A stretch of DNA of 64,000 nt from the NCBI RefSeq assembly GCF_018812025.1, contig NC_063061.1, positions 1,558,001 through 1,622,000 on the forward strand, in the 5' to 3' direction. The DNA comes from Megalobrama amblycephala. Its lineage: Eukaryota; Chordata; Actinopteri; Cypriniformes; Xenocyprididae. A program made the position numbers and the translations under genes. Shown in pieces: positions 39,232 to 52,294 of this stretch. Position 1 is the first letter of the stretch, and each line of letters begins with the position of its first letter. Below the pieces are notes generated by a model that did not search any database, was not told where the DNA came from, and saw nothing but the letters and a program-made list of their open reading frames with translations.

Positions 39232-40463
39232 AGATTGTCACGGTATCAAAATTAGTTTCCCAGTAGTAAATATGACTTGAGAGGTCTTCCAATTTCCGAC
39301 TAGGGAACTCTTATTTATGATTATTCTGATAGCACGTGTGGGCAGCATTACTCCAGCCCTGTGGGTAAGATGAGCCACTTTTGTAACAGACCTTTATTTA
39401 ATCCACAATCCATCTCTATATACCGGCGAGAGTCAGTGCTTTACTCACACAGACTCTTGAGATATCACTTCACTTATACTGTATGTGACCTTCTCAGACG
39501 ACTCTCTCAGTATACTGCAATTCAGACATTAACACGGGCATCATGCTGTGTCACCTCAGTAAATATAAGAGACAGCATGTTTTTTGTCCTTTTTAAGTAA
39601 TATTCAGGTGCAGTGCATGTTTTTGTTGTAAATGAGCCTGAAAGCGCCGCTCTCCTTCTTTCACGATGGTGAATAAACAGGCTTCTTCGGCCCCTCCGGT
39701 CACGTGGCCACTTCATTAACTTTATTGCTCCCGAGAGATTCATTACTTTAAAGTATTTGCTATTTGAAATGGATGCCGTGTTCTACTTATAAATGTCCCC
39801 TGAAGTCCCTCGCCTCATAAACATCACTCTCAGAAGTGAGAGACTCACGAAAGCTCAAATGTGATGTATACGCAAGAGTACAGCATCGCATCGCTGTTGC
39901 TCACGGTTAGTGTTTTCAACAAAGCCTTATTCGTTTCAGCGCAGTGGTGTGACTATCTTTCAGCTTATTTTACATTTGCATTTAAGCCTGTTCTGTGATT
40001 AGATGACTGTTAATTAGTCCATTTACCACACGTCTAGTCTACGTAACCTTTAGTGCTCATTATTATTTTTTACATTTTCAAATGACGATATAACAAAGGT
40101 CCAGTGGAGGTGATATTCAGTATCTACTCCTTTTCCTCACTGTACAGTGATGAATGTGAGTGTATTGTCATTTGAACAGAGCAAGTGTTTGAACTACTTT
40201 TTATGACATGAGACAGTTGCACTGGGGCTTGTGGATGCATAACACCTTACTTTATGCTTAATATCAAAATATGCAAATGCAACTTTTTAGTATAAATAAA
40301 ACCGAATGATTTTTTAGTTATACTTTAAGAGGGCTTGTCCAACTCCAATTTAGAATAAAAATGATTGTTCTGTAAAAACATGTCTAGAGTGTAGAGTGAA
40401 CATCATTTAAATAATGTTTCTCAAAATTGGTGTAATTACTTTGTGTGTCAAACTTTTTTAATT

Positions 40464-40501
<38 letters not shown>

Positions 40502-41198
40502 CATTTAAGCAGTTTTATAGCCCCAGTTTAGTATTTGTGGTCTATTCCATGTAGATTAATTAGTGTTTGGATGTGAATGTGATGCTCTTTCTCATTAAAA
40601 CTAGATTTGTGATAATCATGTTCATCATTGGATCATTGCTGATAATCATTTATGATTGGCATATTTACACTAAGTGAAAAAGCGATATAAAAGTAGCAGT
40701 TCTTTGCAATAAGTGTAAATAGTTGTTAGATGCTATTTATACTTTTAAATAGTGGCAGTCAATATTGTTCTACATTAACAGGATGCAATAATATCATAGA
40801 GTGTAAATATTTATTAAAATAGTTAAATGGATGCTGCCTTATTGGGACACTAAAGCCCTCCCTAACCCTACCCGATAAATACTTTATTATGAAACACTCG
40901 TTAGGCGCTTTATTTCCATAAATATGTTCTTCATATTTATTGAAAATAAATGCCTTTCTGATCTTATATGTGATGGAAAAAGGGAGAAGAGTGGGTTTGT
41001 CAAAAGGCGGATTCGATCTCGGACTGATCGTGTCAAAACCTTCAATGCGCTTTACTCTCGACGCCACTGCAGACGTAAAGAGGTGCGTGTCTTTTTTAAT
41101 CTTGTGACATTGGTGGGTGGAGTTAGTGTAAATATCATTTGCCCACAAGACAGGCTATTTTCACTTAAATGTAAATAGACACTTCGTTTATGATTTAT
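39232..41198. other. Non-coding stretch
   Basis: Contains the poly(A) run. 40830-41150 resembles a fish repeat (GGGACACTAAAGCCCTCCC, GATTCGATCTCGGAC). No exon seen. Confidence 0.45.
40467..40498. repeat. Poly(A) run, 32 bp
   Basis: Uninterrupted A run. No retrogene body or poly(A)-signal context was recognised upstream. Confidence 0.95.
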
Positions 41199-43098
41199 GG
41201 CGCTGTTTCCACCTGGTATTAACCCGTGTGCGGTCTTCGTTTGGGAAGTACACTCAGGGTCTTCGGGGTCCACAGACCCCAGGCAGCAAAATGCAATTTT
41301 GTAACAAAATACTTGTTTTTTTTTTTTGTTTTTTTTTTTAACAAATGTAATTTTATTCTATTTATTAATGTTTTTACTCCATGTTTGTGCAGTTTTTGGA
41401 GGATTTATCTTTTTTTTTTTTTTTTAATTTATATTAATAAATATAGGTTTTTATGCAAAAACAGCTTTTTATGTAAAATTCACTTTATAAAAGACACACA
41501 TTTCTAACTTTCATTCATGGGGATAACATGGATAATTTGACATGGTTTAGTGTGAGATTTTTGCCCATCTTTTGGAAAATGCAGTTATGAAAGTAAAAAA
41601 AAAAAACTCATTTTTAAAATCATTTTTACCAGTAAATGGCAGCAGAGCTCCACTATATGCTATGTGCTATTTGACTGACTGAAAGACTCTTTTCACAAGT
41701 ATTTTTCAGTTGGATTCATATCTAAATATTCTGAAATCACAATTATAACAATAAAGGCTACTTTTTGTCAAAGTTGAGTATTTATTGTAATGAAAAAAAT
41801 CTGTTTTTTCAATATTGTTACATTATGATGAGACTCCACTTCATCCTCAAAATCAACATTTTTGAAAAACTTTTTTTTTTTTTCAGTACAAAAAAATACT
41901 AAACTTTGACAAAAAGGAATTTTTATTGTCTTTTATTGTCATAATTATGATTTCATAATATTTAGATATAAATCCAACTGAAAAATACTTGTGAAAAGAT
42001 GTCTTTCAGTCAGTCAAATAGCAAATAGTGAAGCTCTGCTGCCATCTACTGGTAAAAGTGATTTTTTTTTTTACTTTTAAAACTGCATTTTCCAAAAGAT
42101 GGGCAAAAATCTCACACTAAACCATGTCAAATTATCCATGTTATCCCCATGAATGAAATTTAGAAATGTGGGTCTTTTATAAAGTGAATTTTACATAATA
42201 AGCTGTTTTTGTATAAAAAATATTTATTTATTTATTTATATAAATTTAAAAGATATGTCAAATCCTCCAAAAACTGCACAAATATGAAGTAAAAACATTA
42301 ATAAACAGAGTAAAGTTACATTTGTTTTTTAAAAAACAATTATTTTGTTACAGAATTACATTTTGTTGTCTGGAGACCCCAAAAACCCTGAGTGTGACCC
42401 TTTTTTTTTTACACTAACATAAAAACAAGATATCACTCCATTTTTTTTTTCTTTGTGAAAACATGATCTAGAAAGTGTTAACAACTGTACAAAGTTCATT
42501 TGGACAAAGAGAACCTTTTTTTTTTTATTTGAGCAAACGTCGTTTGGGGTCTGTGCAAACCCCAAAGACCCTATAAGGGTTAAGATGTGTTTTGGTCGAT
42601 CAGATCACTCTAAATTCAGGTGTAAATGGGGTCTAAAACATTTTGAGCTCGTTGAGCTTTTGACCTCTTCCAGAGGTAGTTGAAAACACATTCGACTGGA
42701 TTTGCTTTGATAGTGTAGACGCTCATGTGATCAAACAGCCTCTAAAGACCGTCTACTCTCCACATACTGACCTGACGCATAAACATTATGGGAAGCGCTC
42801 TAGTTAGACGGGATTCAAACTTTGTTGCTTTGGTCACAATGTCCTGTCACCAGTCCTGATTTCAAACACACACTCACAGCATGATCTTGTGTCTGTCAGA
42901 GCAGAAACGAAAGCTGATGCTCTCTGTGTTTATCAGTACAAAAAAGCCACGCATTTACCCGCCCATAGACTCTCACCTCAAAGAAATCAGGACAGAAGTG
43001 GTTGAAAGTGGACAAAAGAGACGGATTAAAACACCAGGTGTAAATACTTGTGATCCGATCGACCAAAACGCATCTTAATACCAGTGGGAAACAGGGCC
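41199..43098. mobile_element. DNA element with GG(C)CTGTTTCC termini, interrupted by piggyBac-like palindrome
   Basis: The left end reads GGCGCTGTTTCCACCTGG and the right end, inward, GGCCCTGTTTCCCACTGG. Both continue into TATTAAGATG(T/C)GTTTTG and GTCGATC motifs, an inverted repeat of about 50 bp once the insertion at 41223-42579 is removed. Flanks are only roughly similar, so the duplication length and superfamily are undecided. Confidence 0.75.
41223..42579. mobile_element. piggyBac-like giant palindrome, non-autonomous
   Basis: Exact TTAA flanks (41219-41222, 42580-42583). Ends start CCCGTGTGCGGTCTTCG on the left and, inward from the right, CCCTTATAGGGTCTTTG. The two halves are near-complete reverse complements around a centre near 41.85 kb; for example CAGTTGGATT near 41710 mirrors AATCCAACTG near 41971. 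TTAA plus a CCC start is typical of piggyBac. There is no ORF of note, and several T/A homopolymers of 9-14 bp. Confidence 0.85.
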
Positions 43099-44532
43099 TA
43101 CGATTATTTTGAAAATCAATACTCCATGTAGTAAATCAGAAATGACTTATTGTATACTTTGTCTCTTCTTTTGACAAACACCCTAGCAGTGTTTGAATGA
43201 TTTCATTATATCATTATGAAACCATTTGGAAATGTGATGCATATCTGTCAGTCACACATAAATGAGACAGGTAAGATTTGTGCACTCATGGCATAGATTG
43301 TTATATATATGCATATATGCATCTATTTTAATTTTAATTAATCATATGTTCAAAATGCATTTATTCAAATGGCTTAAAGTCAGCATTCTTTGTGAAAACA
43401 ATTACGTTCATTCAGTTAATAAGTATGAACATAGTTAAAATATGAAGTAGTACTGACACATATGCTTCACATTATGTTCAGGAGTTTGCTTATGTTTAAA
43501 TGTATGATGTAAATTGTATATGCATTTCGAATGTAAATGTCTTTTGAGCGAACCGCAGCATCATAGCAGTGAATTTTCTCACTCTCCGGCCACATTTGTA
43601 AATGCAGCCCTGATTAGTAAGTGAAACTGCATGTGAAGAATTTGCATACAAATCAAAAGACAAATTAGGACAACTGTTTTTTTATTAGGCTTTGTTATAT
43701 ATTAGCATCGTATGAGGCTTGAAGAGACGGCCGAGCCTGAAGGGCCAAACAGAGCATGCTCAGTTCAGACCGTCTCTTTTAACACACGCCAATCAGCTCA
43801 AAACAAAATAATCTCCTCTGAAAGCGCATCCTCACATCCGCTTTAGAGACTCTGACAGTCCTTGTATAATGCGTTTATCTCTCTCTATGCCTCTCACTCG
43901 TGACGTATTGGTCTGGGTTTCAAGTGATGGCTTTCACCCAAATGAGCTCTAATACTTTAGTCCCGGGCTATTTAATTTGAAACGCTAAATTACAAATTTG
44001 AACGGTGAAATTAAAATGCTATTTTTAACCGGGAAGGGGAAATTGTAACTTTTGGGATTTGTTTGTATATCAATCTTTATTCTTTCGTCATTCGTTTAAC
44101 GCCACGAGGTTGTTGAGGAACTTTGTGTTGCTCAGGAGATGATCTGGATGTCAACTTTGACAGTCTCAGAAGTTTCTCATACACGACCTTAAACACAGAC
44201 TGAGTGAGTCGCTACAGTCATCCAGTAAGAGCTGTGAAATGAACATGGAATCATATTGAAGTTCATATTGAGATCTTTTGATTGCAGACTTTGGTATCCT
44301 TTTTTGGTGAGATTCTTTTTCTCATGAGAAACATCTGAGAACGCATGTTCAGAGAAAGAAAACAGCGAGCACTTGAGATGTTGTCTTGTGTTAGATGGCA
44401 GTCTGTGAAAATCACGGGTCTTTGAAAGTGACCCTTTCTGTGCTAGCAAACAAACCTCTCCATCTCTGTCCATCACTTCTGAGGGATTTTCACTTTGCTG
44501 TCAGACTCCCCTCCAGCACCGGCGGTTTCCAG
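43099..44532. other. Non-coding, single-copy by eye
   Basis: 43540-44060 has balanced composition and a GAGACGG...CCGTCTC inverted pair (43725 and 43769). The 95-codon minus-strand frame at 44189-44476 has no known domain. Confidence 0.45.
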
Positions 44533-44838
44533 TACACTCAAAAAATGATTTTACGATACTGTTCAGTTTATTTAAAAAAATCATTTTCATTTAACATCAT
44601 TGTATTAGGTTTGTCATTGCAATGTGTTAAACAGACTTGAAACCATTGCGTTTTGGCTCAACTCAATATTTTCATTTTGAAAGAATATGTTTCAATTAAG
44701 TTGGCCAACAATAACATTTGATGCTTGTTCAGTTTACTTATGTATATTAAGTTAGTCCAACACAATTCTTTTCATCCTCTTTATTTAATCCATTTGAGTT
44801 GAGATAAATGATTTTAGTTGTGTTAAAATAGCATAATA

Positions 44839-47800
44839 CACTCTAAAAAATAAAACATTGGTTCAAAAAAAAAAAAAAAAAAAAAAATGTTAACGTTTTA
44901 CACTAGAATTTTTAACTTAAGCCAATTGGGAGAATTACATTAATTCAAAGCAATATTTTGAGTTGATCCAACATAATGTTTTAAGTAAGGTGAAGACGTT
45001 TTTTTGCCACAACAAAACGCATTTCTAAGTAACATGAACTTAATAGTTGTCAACATGAATGCAACTATTTAAGTTGATCCATCATAATGTTTTAAGTAAG
45101 GTGAAGACGGTTTTTGGACACAATAAAACGCATTTCTAAGTAACATGAACTTAATAATTGTCAACATGAATGCAACTATTTAAGTTGATGCAACATAATG
45201 TTTTAAGTAAGGTGAAGACGCTTTTTGGACACAACAAAACGCATTTCTAAGTAACACGAACTTAATAATTGTCAACATGAATGCAACTATTTAAGTTGAT
45301 CCAACATAATGTTTTAAGTAAGGTGAAGACGGTTTTTGGACACAATAAAACGCATTTCTAAGTAACACGAACTTAATAATTGTCAACATGAATGCAACTA
45401 TTTAAGTTGATGCAACATAATGTTTTAAGTAAGGTGAAGACGGTTTTTGGACACAATAAAACGCATTTCTAAGTAACACGAACTTAATAATTGTCAACAT
45501 GAATGCAACTATTTAAGTTGATGCAACATAATGTTTTAAGTAAGGTGAAGACGCTTTTTGGACACAATAAAACGCATTTCTAAGTAACATGAACTTAAAA
45601 ATTGTCAACATGAATGCAACTATTTAAGTTGATGCAACATAATGTTTTAAGTAAGGTGAAGACGGTTTTTGGACACAATAAAACGCATTTCTAAGTAACA
45701 CGAACTTAATAATTGTCAACATGAATGCAACTATTTAAGTTGATCCATCATAATGTTTTAAGTAAGGTGAAGACGGTTTTTGGACACAATAAAAACACAT
45801 TTCTAAGTAACATGAACTTAATAATTGTCAACATGAATGCAACTATTTAAGTTGATGCAACATAATGTTTTAAGTAAGGTGAAGACGGTTTTTGGACACA
45901 ATAAAACGCATTTCTAAGTAACACGAACTTAATAATTGTCAACATGAATGCAACTATTTAAGTTGATCCATCATAATGTTTTAAGTAAGGTGAAGACGGT
46001 TTTTGGACACAATAAAAACACATTTCTAAGTAACATGAACTTAATAATTGTCAACATGAATGCAACTATTTAAGTTGATGCAACATAATGTTTTAAGTAA
46101 GGTGAAGACGCTTTTTGGACACAATAAAACGCATTTCTAAGTAACATGAACTTAATAATTGTCAACATGAATGCAACTATTTAAGTTGATCCATCATAAT
46201 GTTTTAAGTAAGGTGAAGACGGTTTTTGGACACAATAAAACACATTTCTAAGTAACATGAACTTAATAATTGTCAACATGAATGCAACTATTTAAGTTGA
46301 TGCAACATAATGTTTTAAGTAAGGTGAAGACGGTTTTTGGACACAATAAAACGCATTTCTAAGTAACACGAACTTAATAATTGTCAACATGAATGCAACT
46401 ATTTAAGTTGATCCATCATAATGTTTTAAGTAAGGTGAAGACGGTTTTTGGACACAATAAAAACACATTTCTAAGTAACATGAACTTAATAATTGTCAAC
46501 ATGAATGCAACTATTTAAGTTGATGCAACATAATGTTTTAAGTAAGGTGAAGACGGTTTTTGGACACAATAAAACACATTTCTAAGTAACACGAACTTAA
46601 TAATTGTCAACATGAATGCAACTATTTAAGTTGATCCATCATAATGTTTTAAGTAAGGTGAAGACGGTTTTTGGACACAATAAAAACACATTTCTAAGTA
46701 ACACGAACTTAATAATTGTCAACATGAATGCAACTATTTAAGTTGATGCAACATAATGTTTTAAGTAAGGTGAAGACGCTTTTTGGACACAATAAAACGC
46801 ATTTCTAAGTAACACGAACTTAATAATTGTCAACATGAATGCAACTATTTAAGTTGATCCATCATAATGTTTTAAGTAAGGTGAAGACGGTTTTTGGACA
46901 CAATAAAACGCATTTCTAAGTAACATGAACTTAATAATTGTCAACATGAATGCAACTATTTAAGTTGATCCAACATAATGTTTTAAGTAAGGTGAAGACG
47001 CTTTTTGGACACAATAAAACGCATTTCTAAGTAACACGAACTTAATAATTGTCAACATGAATGCAACTATTTAAGTTGATGCAACATAATGTTTTAAGTA
47101 AGGTGAAGACGGTTTTTGGACACAATAAAACGCATTTCTAAGTAACACGAACTTAATAATTGTCAACATGAATGCAACTATTTAAGTTGATCCAACATAA
47201 TGTTTTAAGTAAGGTGAAGACGTTTTTTGGACACAATAAAACGCATTTCTAAGTAACACGAACTTAATAATTGTCAACATGAATGCAACTATTTAAGTTG
47301 ATCCAACATAATGTTTTAAGTAAGGTGAAGACGGTTTTTGGACACAATAAAACGCATTTCTAAGTAACACGAACTTAATAATTGTCAACATGAATGCAAC
47401 TATTTAAGTTGATCCATCATAATGTTTTAAGTAAGGTGAAGACGTTTTTTGGACACAATAAAACGCATTTCTAAGTAACACGAACTTAATAATTGTCAAC
47501 ATGAATGCAACTATTTAAGTTGATGCAACATAATGTTTTAAGTAAGGTGAAGACGGTTTTTGGACACAATAAAACACATTTCTAAGTAACACGAACTTAA
47601 TAATTGTCAACATGAATGCAACTATTTAAGTTGATGCAACATAATGTTTTAAGTAAGGTGAAGACGGTTTTTGGACACAATAAAACGCATTTCTAAGTAA
47701 CATGAACTTAATAGTTGTCAACATGAATGCAACTATTTAAGTTGATCCATCATAATGTTTTAAGTAAGGTGAAGACGGTTTTTTGCCACAACAAAACGCA

Positions 47801-50800
47801 TTTCTAAGTAACATGAACTTAATAGTTGTCAACATGAATGCAACTATTTAAGTTGATCCAACATAATGTTTTAAGTAAGGTGAAGACGCTTTTTGGACAC
47901 AATAAAACGCATTTCTAAGTAACACGAACTTAATAATTGTCAACATGAATGCAACTATTTAAGTTGATACATCATAATGTTTTAAGTAAGGTGAAGACGG
48001 TTTTTGGACACAATAAAACGCATTTCTAAGTAACACGAACTTAATAATTGTCAACATGAATGCAACTATTTAAGTTGATCCATCATAATGTTTTAAGTAA
48101 GGTGAAGACGGTTTTTGGACACAATAAAACGCATTTCTAAGTAACACGAACTTAATAATTGTCAACATGAATGCAACTATTTAAGTTGATCCAACATAAT
48201 GTTTTAAGTAAGGTGAAGACGGTTTTTGGACACAATAAAACACATTTCTAAGTAACATGAACTTAATAGTTGTCAACATGAATGCAACTATTTAAGTTGA
48301 TCCAACATAATGTTTTAAGTAAGGTGAAGACGCTTTTTGGACACAATAAAACGCATTTCTAAGTAACATGAACTTAATAATTGTCAACATGAATGCAACT
48401 ATTTAAGTTGATCCAACATAATGTTTTAAGTAAGGTGAAGACGGTTTTTGGACACAATAAAACGCATTTCTAAGTAACACGAACTTAATAATTGTCAACA
48501 TGAATGCAACTATTTAAGTTGATCCATCATAATGTTTTAAGTAAGGTGAAGACGGTTTTTGGACACAATAAAACGCATTTCTAAGTAACATGAACTTAAA
48601 AATTATCAACATGAATGCAACTATTTAAGTTGATCCAACATAATGTTTTAAGTAAGGTGAAGACGGTTTTTTGCCACAACAAAACGCATTTCTAAGTAAC
48701 ATGAACTTAATAGTTGTCAACATGAATGCAACTATTTAAGTTGATCCAACATAATGTTTTAAGTAAGGTGAAGACGCTTTTTGGACACAATAAAACGCAT
48801 TTCTAAGTAACACGAACTTAATAATTGTCAACATGAATGCAACTATTTAAGTTGATCCATCATAATGTTTTAAGTAAGGTGAAGACGGTTTTTGGACACA
48901 ATAAAACGCATTTCTAAGTAACATGAACTTAAAAATTATCAACATGAATGCAACTATTTAAGTTGATCCAACATAATGTTTTAAGTAAGGTGAAGACGGT
49001 TTTTTGCCACAACAAAACGCATTTCTAAGTAACATGAACTTAATAGTTGTCAACATGAATGCAACTATTTAAGTTGATCCAACATAATGTTTTAAGTAAG
49101 GTGAAGACGTTTTTTGGACACAATAAAACGCATTTCTAAGTAACACGAACTTAATAATTGTCAACATGAATGCAACTATTTAAGTTGATCCAACATAATG
49201 TTTTAAGTAAGGTGAAGACGGTTTTTGGACACAATAAAACGCATTTCTAAGTAACATGAACTTAATAGTTGTCAACATGAATGCAACTATTTAAGTTGAT
49301 CCAACATAATGTTTTAAGTAAGGTGAAGACGGTTTTTGGACACAATAAAACGCATTTCTAAGTAACATGAACTTAATAGTTGTCAACATGAATGCAACTA
49401 TTTAAGTTGATCCAACATAATGTTTTAAGTAAGGTGAAGACGGTTTTTTGCCACAACAAAACGCATTTCTAAGTAACATGAACTTAATAGTTGTCAACAT
49501 GAATGCAACTATTTAAGTTGATCCAACATAATGTTTTAAGTAAGGTGAAGACGGTTTTTGGACACAATAAAACGCATTTCTAAGTAACACGAACTTAATA
49601 ATTGTCAACATGAATGCAACTATTTAAGTTGATGCAACATAATGTTTTAAGTAAGGTGAAGACGGTTTTTGGACACAATGAAACGCATTTCTAAGTAACA
49701 CGAACTTAATAATTGTCAACATGAATGCAACTATTTAAGTTGATCCATCATAATGTTTTAAGTAAGGTGAAGACGGTTTTTGGACACAATAAAACGCATT
49801 TCTAAGTAACACGAACTTAATAATTGTCAACATGAATGCAACTATTTAAGTTGATCCAACATAATGTTTTAAGTAAGGTGAAGACGGTTTTTGGACACAA
49901 TAAAACGCATTTCTAAGTAACACGAACTTAATAATTGTCAACATGAATGCAACTATTTAAGTTGATCCATCATAATGTTTTAAGTAAGGTGAAGACGGTT
50001 TTTGGACACAATAAAACGCATTTCTAAGTAACATGAACTTAATAATTGTCAACATGAATGCAACTATTTAAGTTGATCCAACATAATGTTTTAAGTAAGG
50101 TGAAGACGGTTTTTGGACACAATAAAACGCATTTCTAAGTAACACGAACTTAATGATTGTCAACATGAATGCAACTATTTAAGTTGATCCATCATAATGT
50201 TTTAAGTAAGGTGAAGACGGTTTTTGGACACAATAAAACGCATTTCTAAGTAACATGAACTTAATAATTGTCAACATGAATGCAACTATTTAAGTTGATC
50301 CAACATAATGTTTTAAGTAAGGTGAAGACGGTTTTTTGCCACAACAAAACGCATTTCTAAGTAACATGAACTTAATAGTTGTCAACATGAATGCAACTAT
50401 TTAAGTTGATCCAACATAATGTTTTAAGTAAGGTGAAGACGCTTTTTGGACACAATAAAACGCATTTCTAAGTAACACGAACTTAATAATTGTCAACATG
50501 AATGCAACTATTTAAGTTGATGCAACATAATGTTTTAAGTAAGGTGAAGACGGTTTTTGGACACAATAAAACGCATTTCTAAGTAACACGAACTTAATAA
50601 TTGTCAACATGAATGCAACTATTTAAGTTGATCCAACATAATGTTTTAAGTAAGGTGAAGACGGTTTTTTGCCACAACAAAACGCATTTCTAAGTAACAT
50701 GAACTTAATAGTTGTCAACATGAATGCAACTATTTAAGTTGATCCAACATAATGTTTTAAGTAAGGTGAAGATGCTTTTTGGACACAATAAAACGCATTT

Positions 50801-51541
50801 CTAAGTAACACGAACTTAAAAATTGTCAACATGAATGCAACTATTTAAGTTGATCCAACATAATGTTTTAAGTAAGGTGAAGACGTTTTTTGCCACAATA
50901 AAAACACATTTCTAAGTAACATGAACTTAATAATTGTCAACATGAATGCAACTATTTAAGTTGATCCAACATAATGTTTTAAGTTAGGTGAAGACGCTTT
51001 TTGGACACAGTAAAACGCATTTCTAAGTAACATGAACTTACCAAGCACCGCTTGTCACCATGATGGTAAATTAGCATAACAAAACACTAATTACTGCTAA
51101 ATCTCCCTAATCATTAATCTTGTGCAAAAAACATTATATAACACTTAATTTTAGCATTTACTCTCCCTTTCAAGTGCCATGGGCAAAGCATGATGGGAAA
51201 TATAAATCCCAGCCCAGTTTCACTTAACTTAAGTTCGTCTAAATTAAAAGAAGTGTTCATACAACTCAAAACAATCAAACATGTTTACACGTCATCAGAT
51301 TGTATTTTACATTAACAGAACTTAAAATGAAATACATTTTTGATTAACTGAAAATGTTAAACTATGACAAGTCATGATAGTATATCGAATCAATAGGCAT
51401 AATTTGTGTGTCATCCAAGCTCAATAAAATAACAATTACAAGTAAAAAGTCTAACAGCATTTCAGAACTTGATTTTTTATTTCACAACAATATATATATT
51501 TAAGTAATGACTAAAGGTCCCCTGAATTAGTTTTTAGAGTG
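44839..51541. mobile_element. Inner TA-flanked DNA element (CACTCTAAAAAA termini) carrying a satellite array
   Basis: Flanked by TA (44837-44838, 51542-51543). Left end CACTCTAAAAAATAAAAC; right end, read inward, CACTCTAAAAACTAATTC. It contains about 120 bp of left arm, 6.1 kb of 111-bp tandem repeat, and about 500 bp of right arm. No frame of 60 or more codons opens anywhere inside it. The same CACTCTAAAAAA ends occur on the foldback elements at 23.3 and 63.2 kb. Confidence 0.8.
44961..51040. repeat. 111-bp satellite array, about 55 tandem copies
   Basis: The monomer can be started at AGTTGATCCAACATAATG and returns every 111 bp; successive GCAACTATTT blocks at 45061 and 45172 give the period directly. 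I counted 55 units, the last truncated before 51041. Units differ mainly at a few diagnostic sites: CCAACAT, CCATCAT or GCAACAT after TTGAT; a GACGG, GACGC or GACGT hinge; TTGGACACAAT versus TTGCCACAAC; AACATG versus AACACG; and AAAACGC versus AAAAACAC (one extra A, hence 112 bp). Identity between units is very high. Although 111 is a multiple of three, every frame is stopped. Confidence 0.97.
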
Positions 51542-52294
51542 TAGAAACTAGGAACAGGATTTTCCCTTCGCATCATGCTTTGCACGGGGCTGGATAGGGA
51601 TGTTGAAATAAAATGTTAAATAAATCAAGATGAAAAAGTTGTGAGACTTGTTAATGTTTGATGTTCTTTTATGTTTCTGAGTTTCTGGTGTGTTAGTGTT
51701 TTTAGAGGTTACCATTGTGGTGAAGGACCTGCTAACAAAAATTAAAGTTGTTTTAATAATAAAAAACAACTACTTTGGGCATGCTGCATGGATATAACAA
51801 AACCATCTTCTGTCTAATGCCTAACAATAAGAGTCTTTACAGAGTAAAGATAGTGTAAAAGGTTTTCTTGTTAGATAACATTTGTAAAGGTTGTGAAAAT
51901 AGTGCTTGATCACATTCACTAAATAAACTAATCAGTTAAACTGGATTAATTTTTGTTTGATAATGAACTTAATAGTTTTGTGCAAAATTAAGGATGTTAA
52001 CCTGATTCAACTAAATGGCATTGAATTAACCTTATGTAATAAACTTAAGTTATTAAATGCAACATAACCTGTTGACATAAAAAAGTTAAGTAAATCCAAC
52101 ATATAATTTTTTTGAGTGTAGTTATATAGCACAGATCCAGATCATGTGTAATCAGTAGGGATGCCCTGATGTATCATTACATCATTAAGTTATTATTTGC
52201 ATGTGTTTTGAAGCCATATCAGTCTAAACTTCTGATCCGAAGCACATGCACAGAAAGCTGGCTGTCAGACAGCGCGTCCCGTGAGTATTAAACA

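Larger units (their letters stand above)
44535..52118. mobile_element. Outer TA-flanked DNA element (CACTC termini) containing a second element
   Basis: Flanked by TA (44533-44534, 52119-52120). Termini are CACTCAAAAAATGATTT on the left and, inward from the right, CACTCAAAAAAATTAT. No ORF of useful length. Both arms are AT-rich with scattered AAGTTG/CCAAC motifs. At 44839 a related element is inserted at a TA. The transposase class is uncertain; the TA target would fit Tc1/mariner-like mobilisation. Confidence 0.75.

Noticed and set aside
40467..40498. Retrotransposed gene tail (32-bp poly(A))
   Set aside because: No coding remnant, poly(A) signal at the right distance or target duplication was found upstream.
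40990..41050. tRNA-like B-box (GGCGGATTCGATCTCGG), possible SINE
   Set aside because: No A-box at the right distance upstream and no poly(A) or LINE-type tail; more likely part of a DNA repeat.
44961..51040. CRISPR-like array
   Set aside because: Units are contiguous without unique spacers and the context is a vertebrate transposon; it is a satellite.
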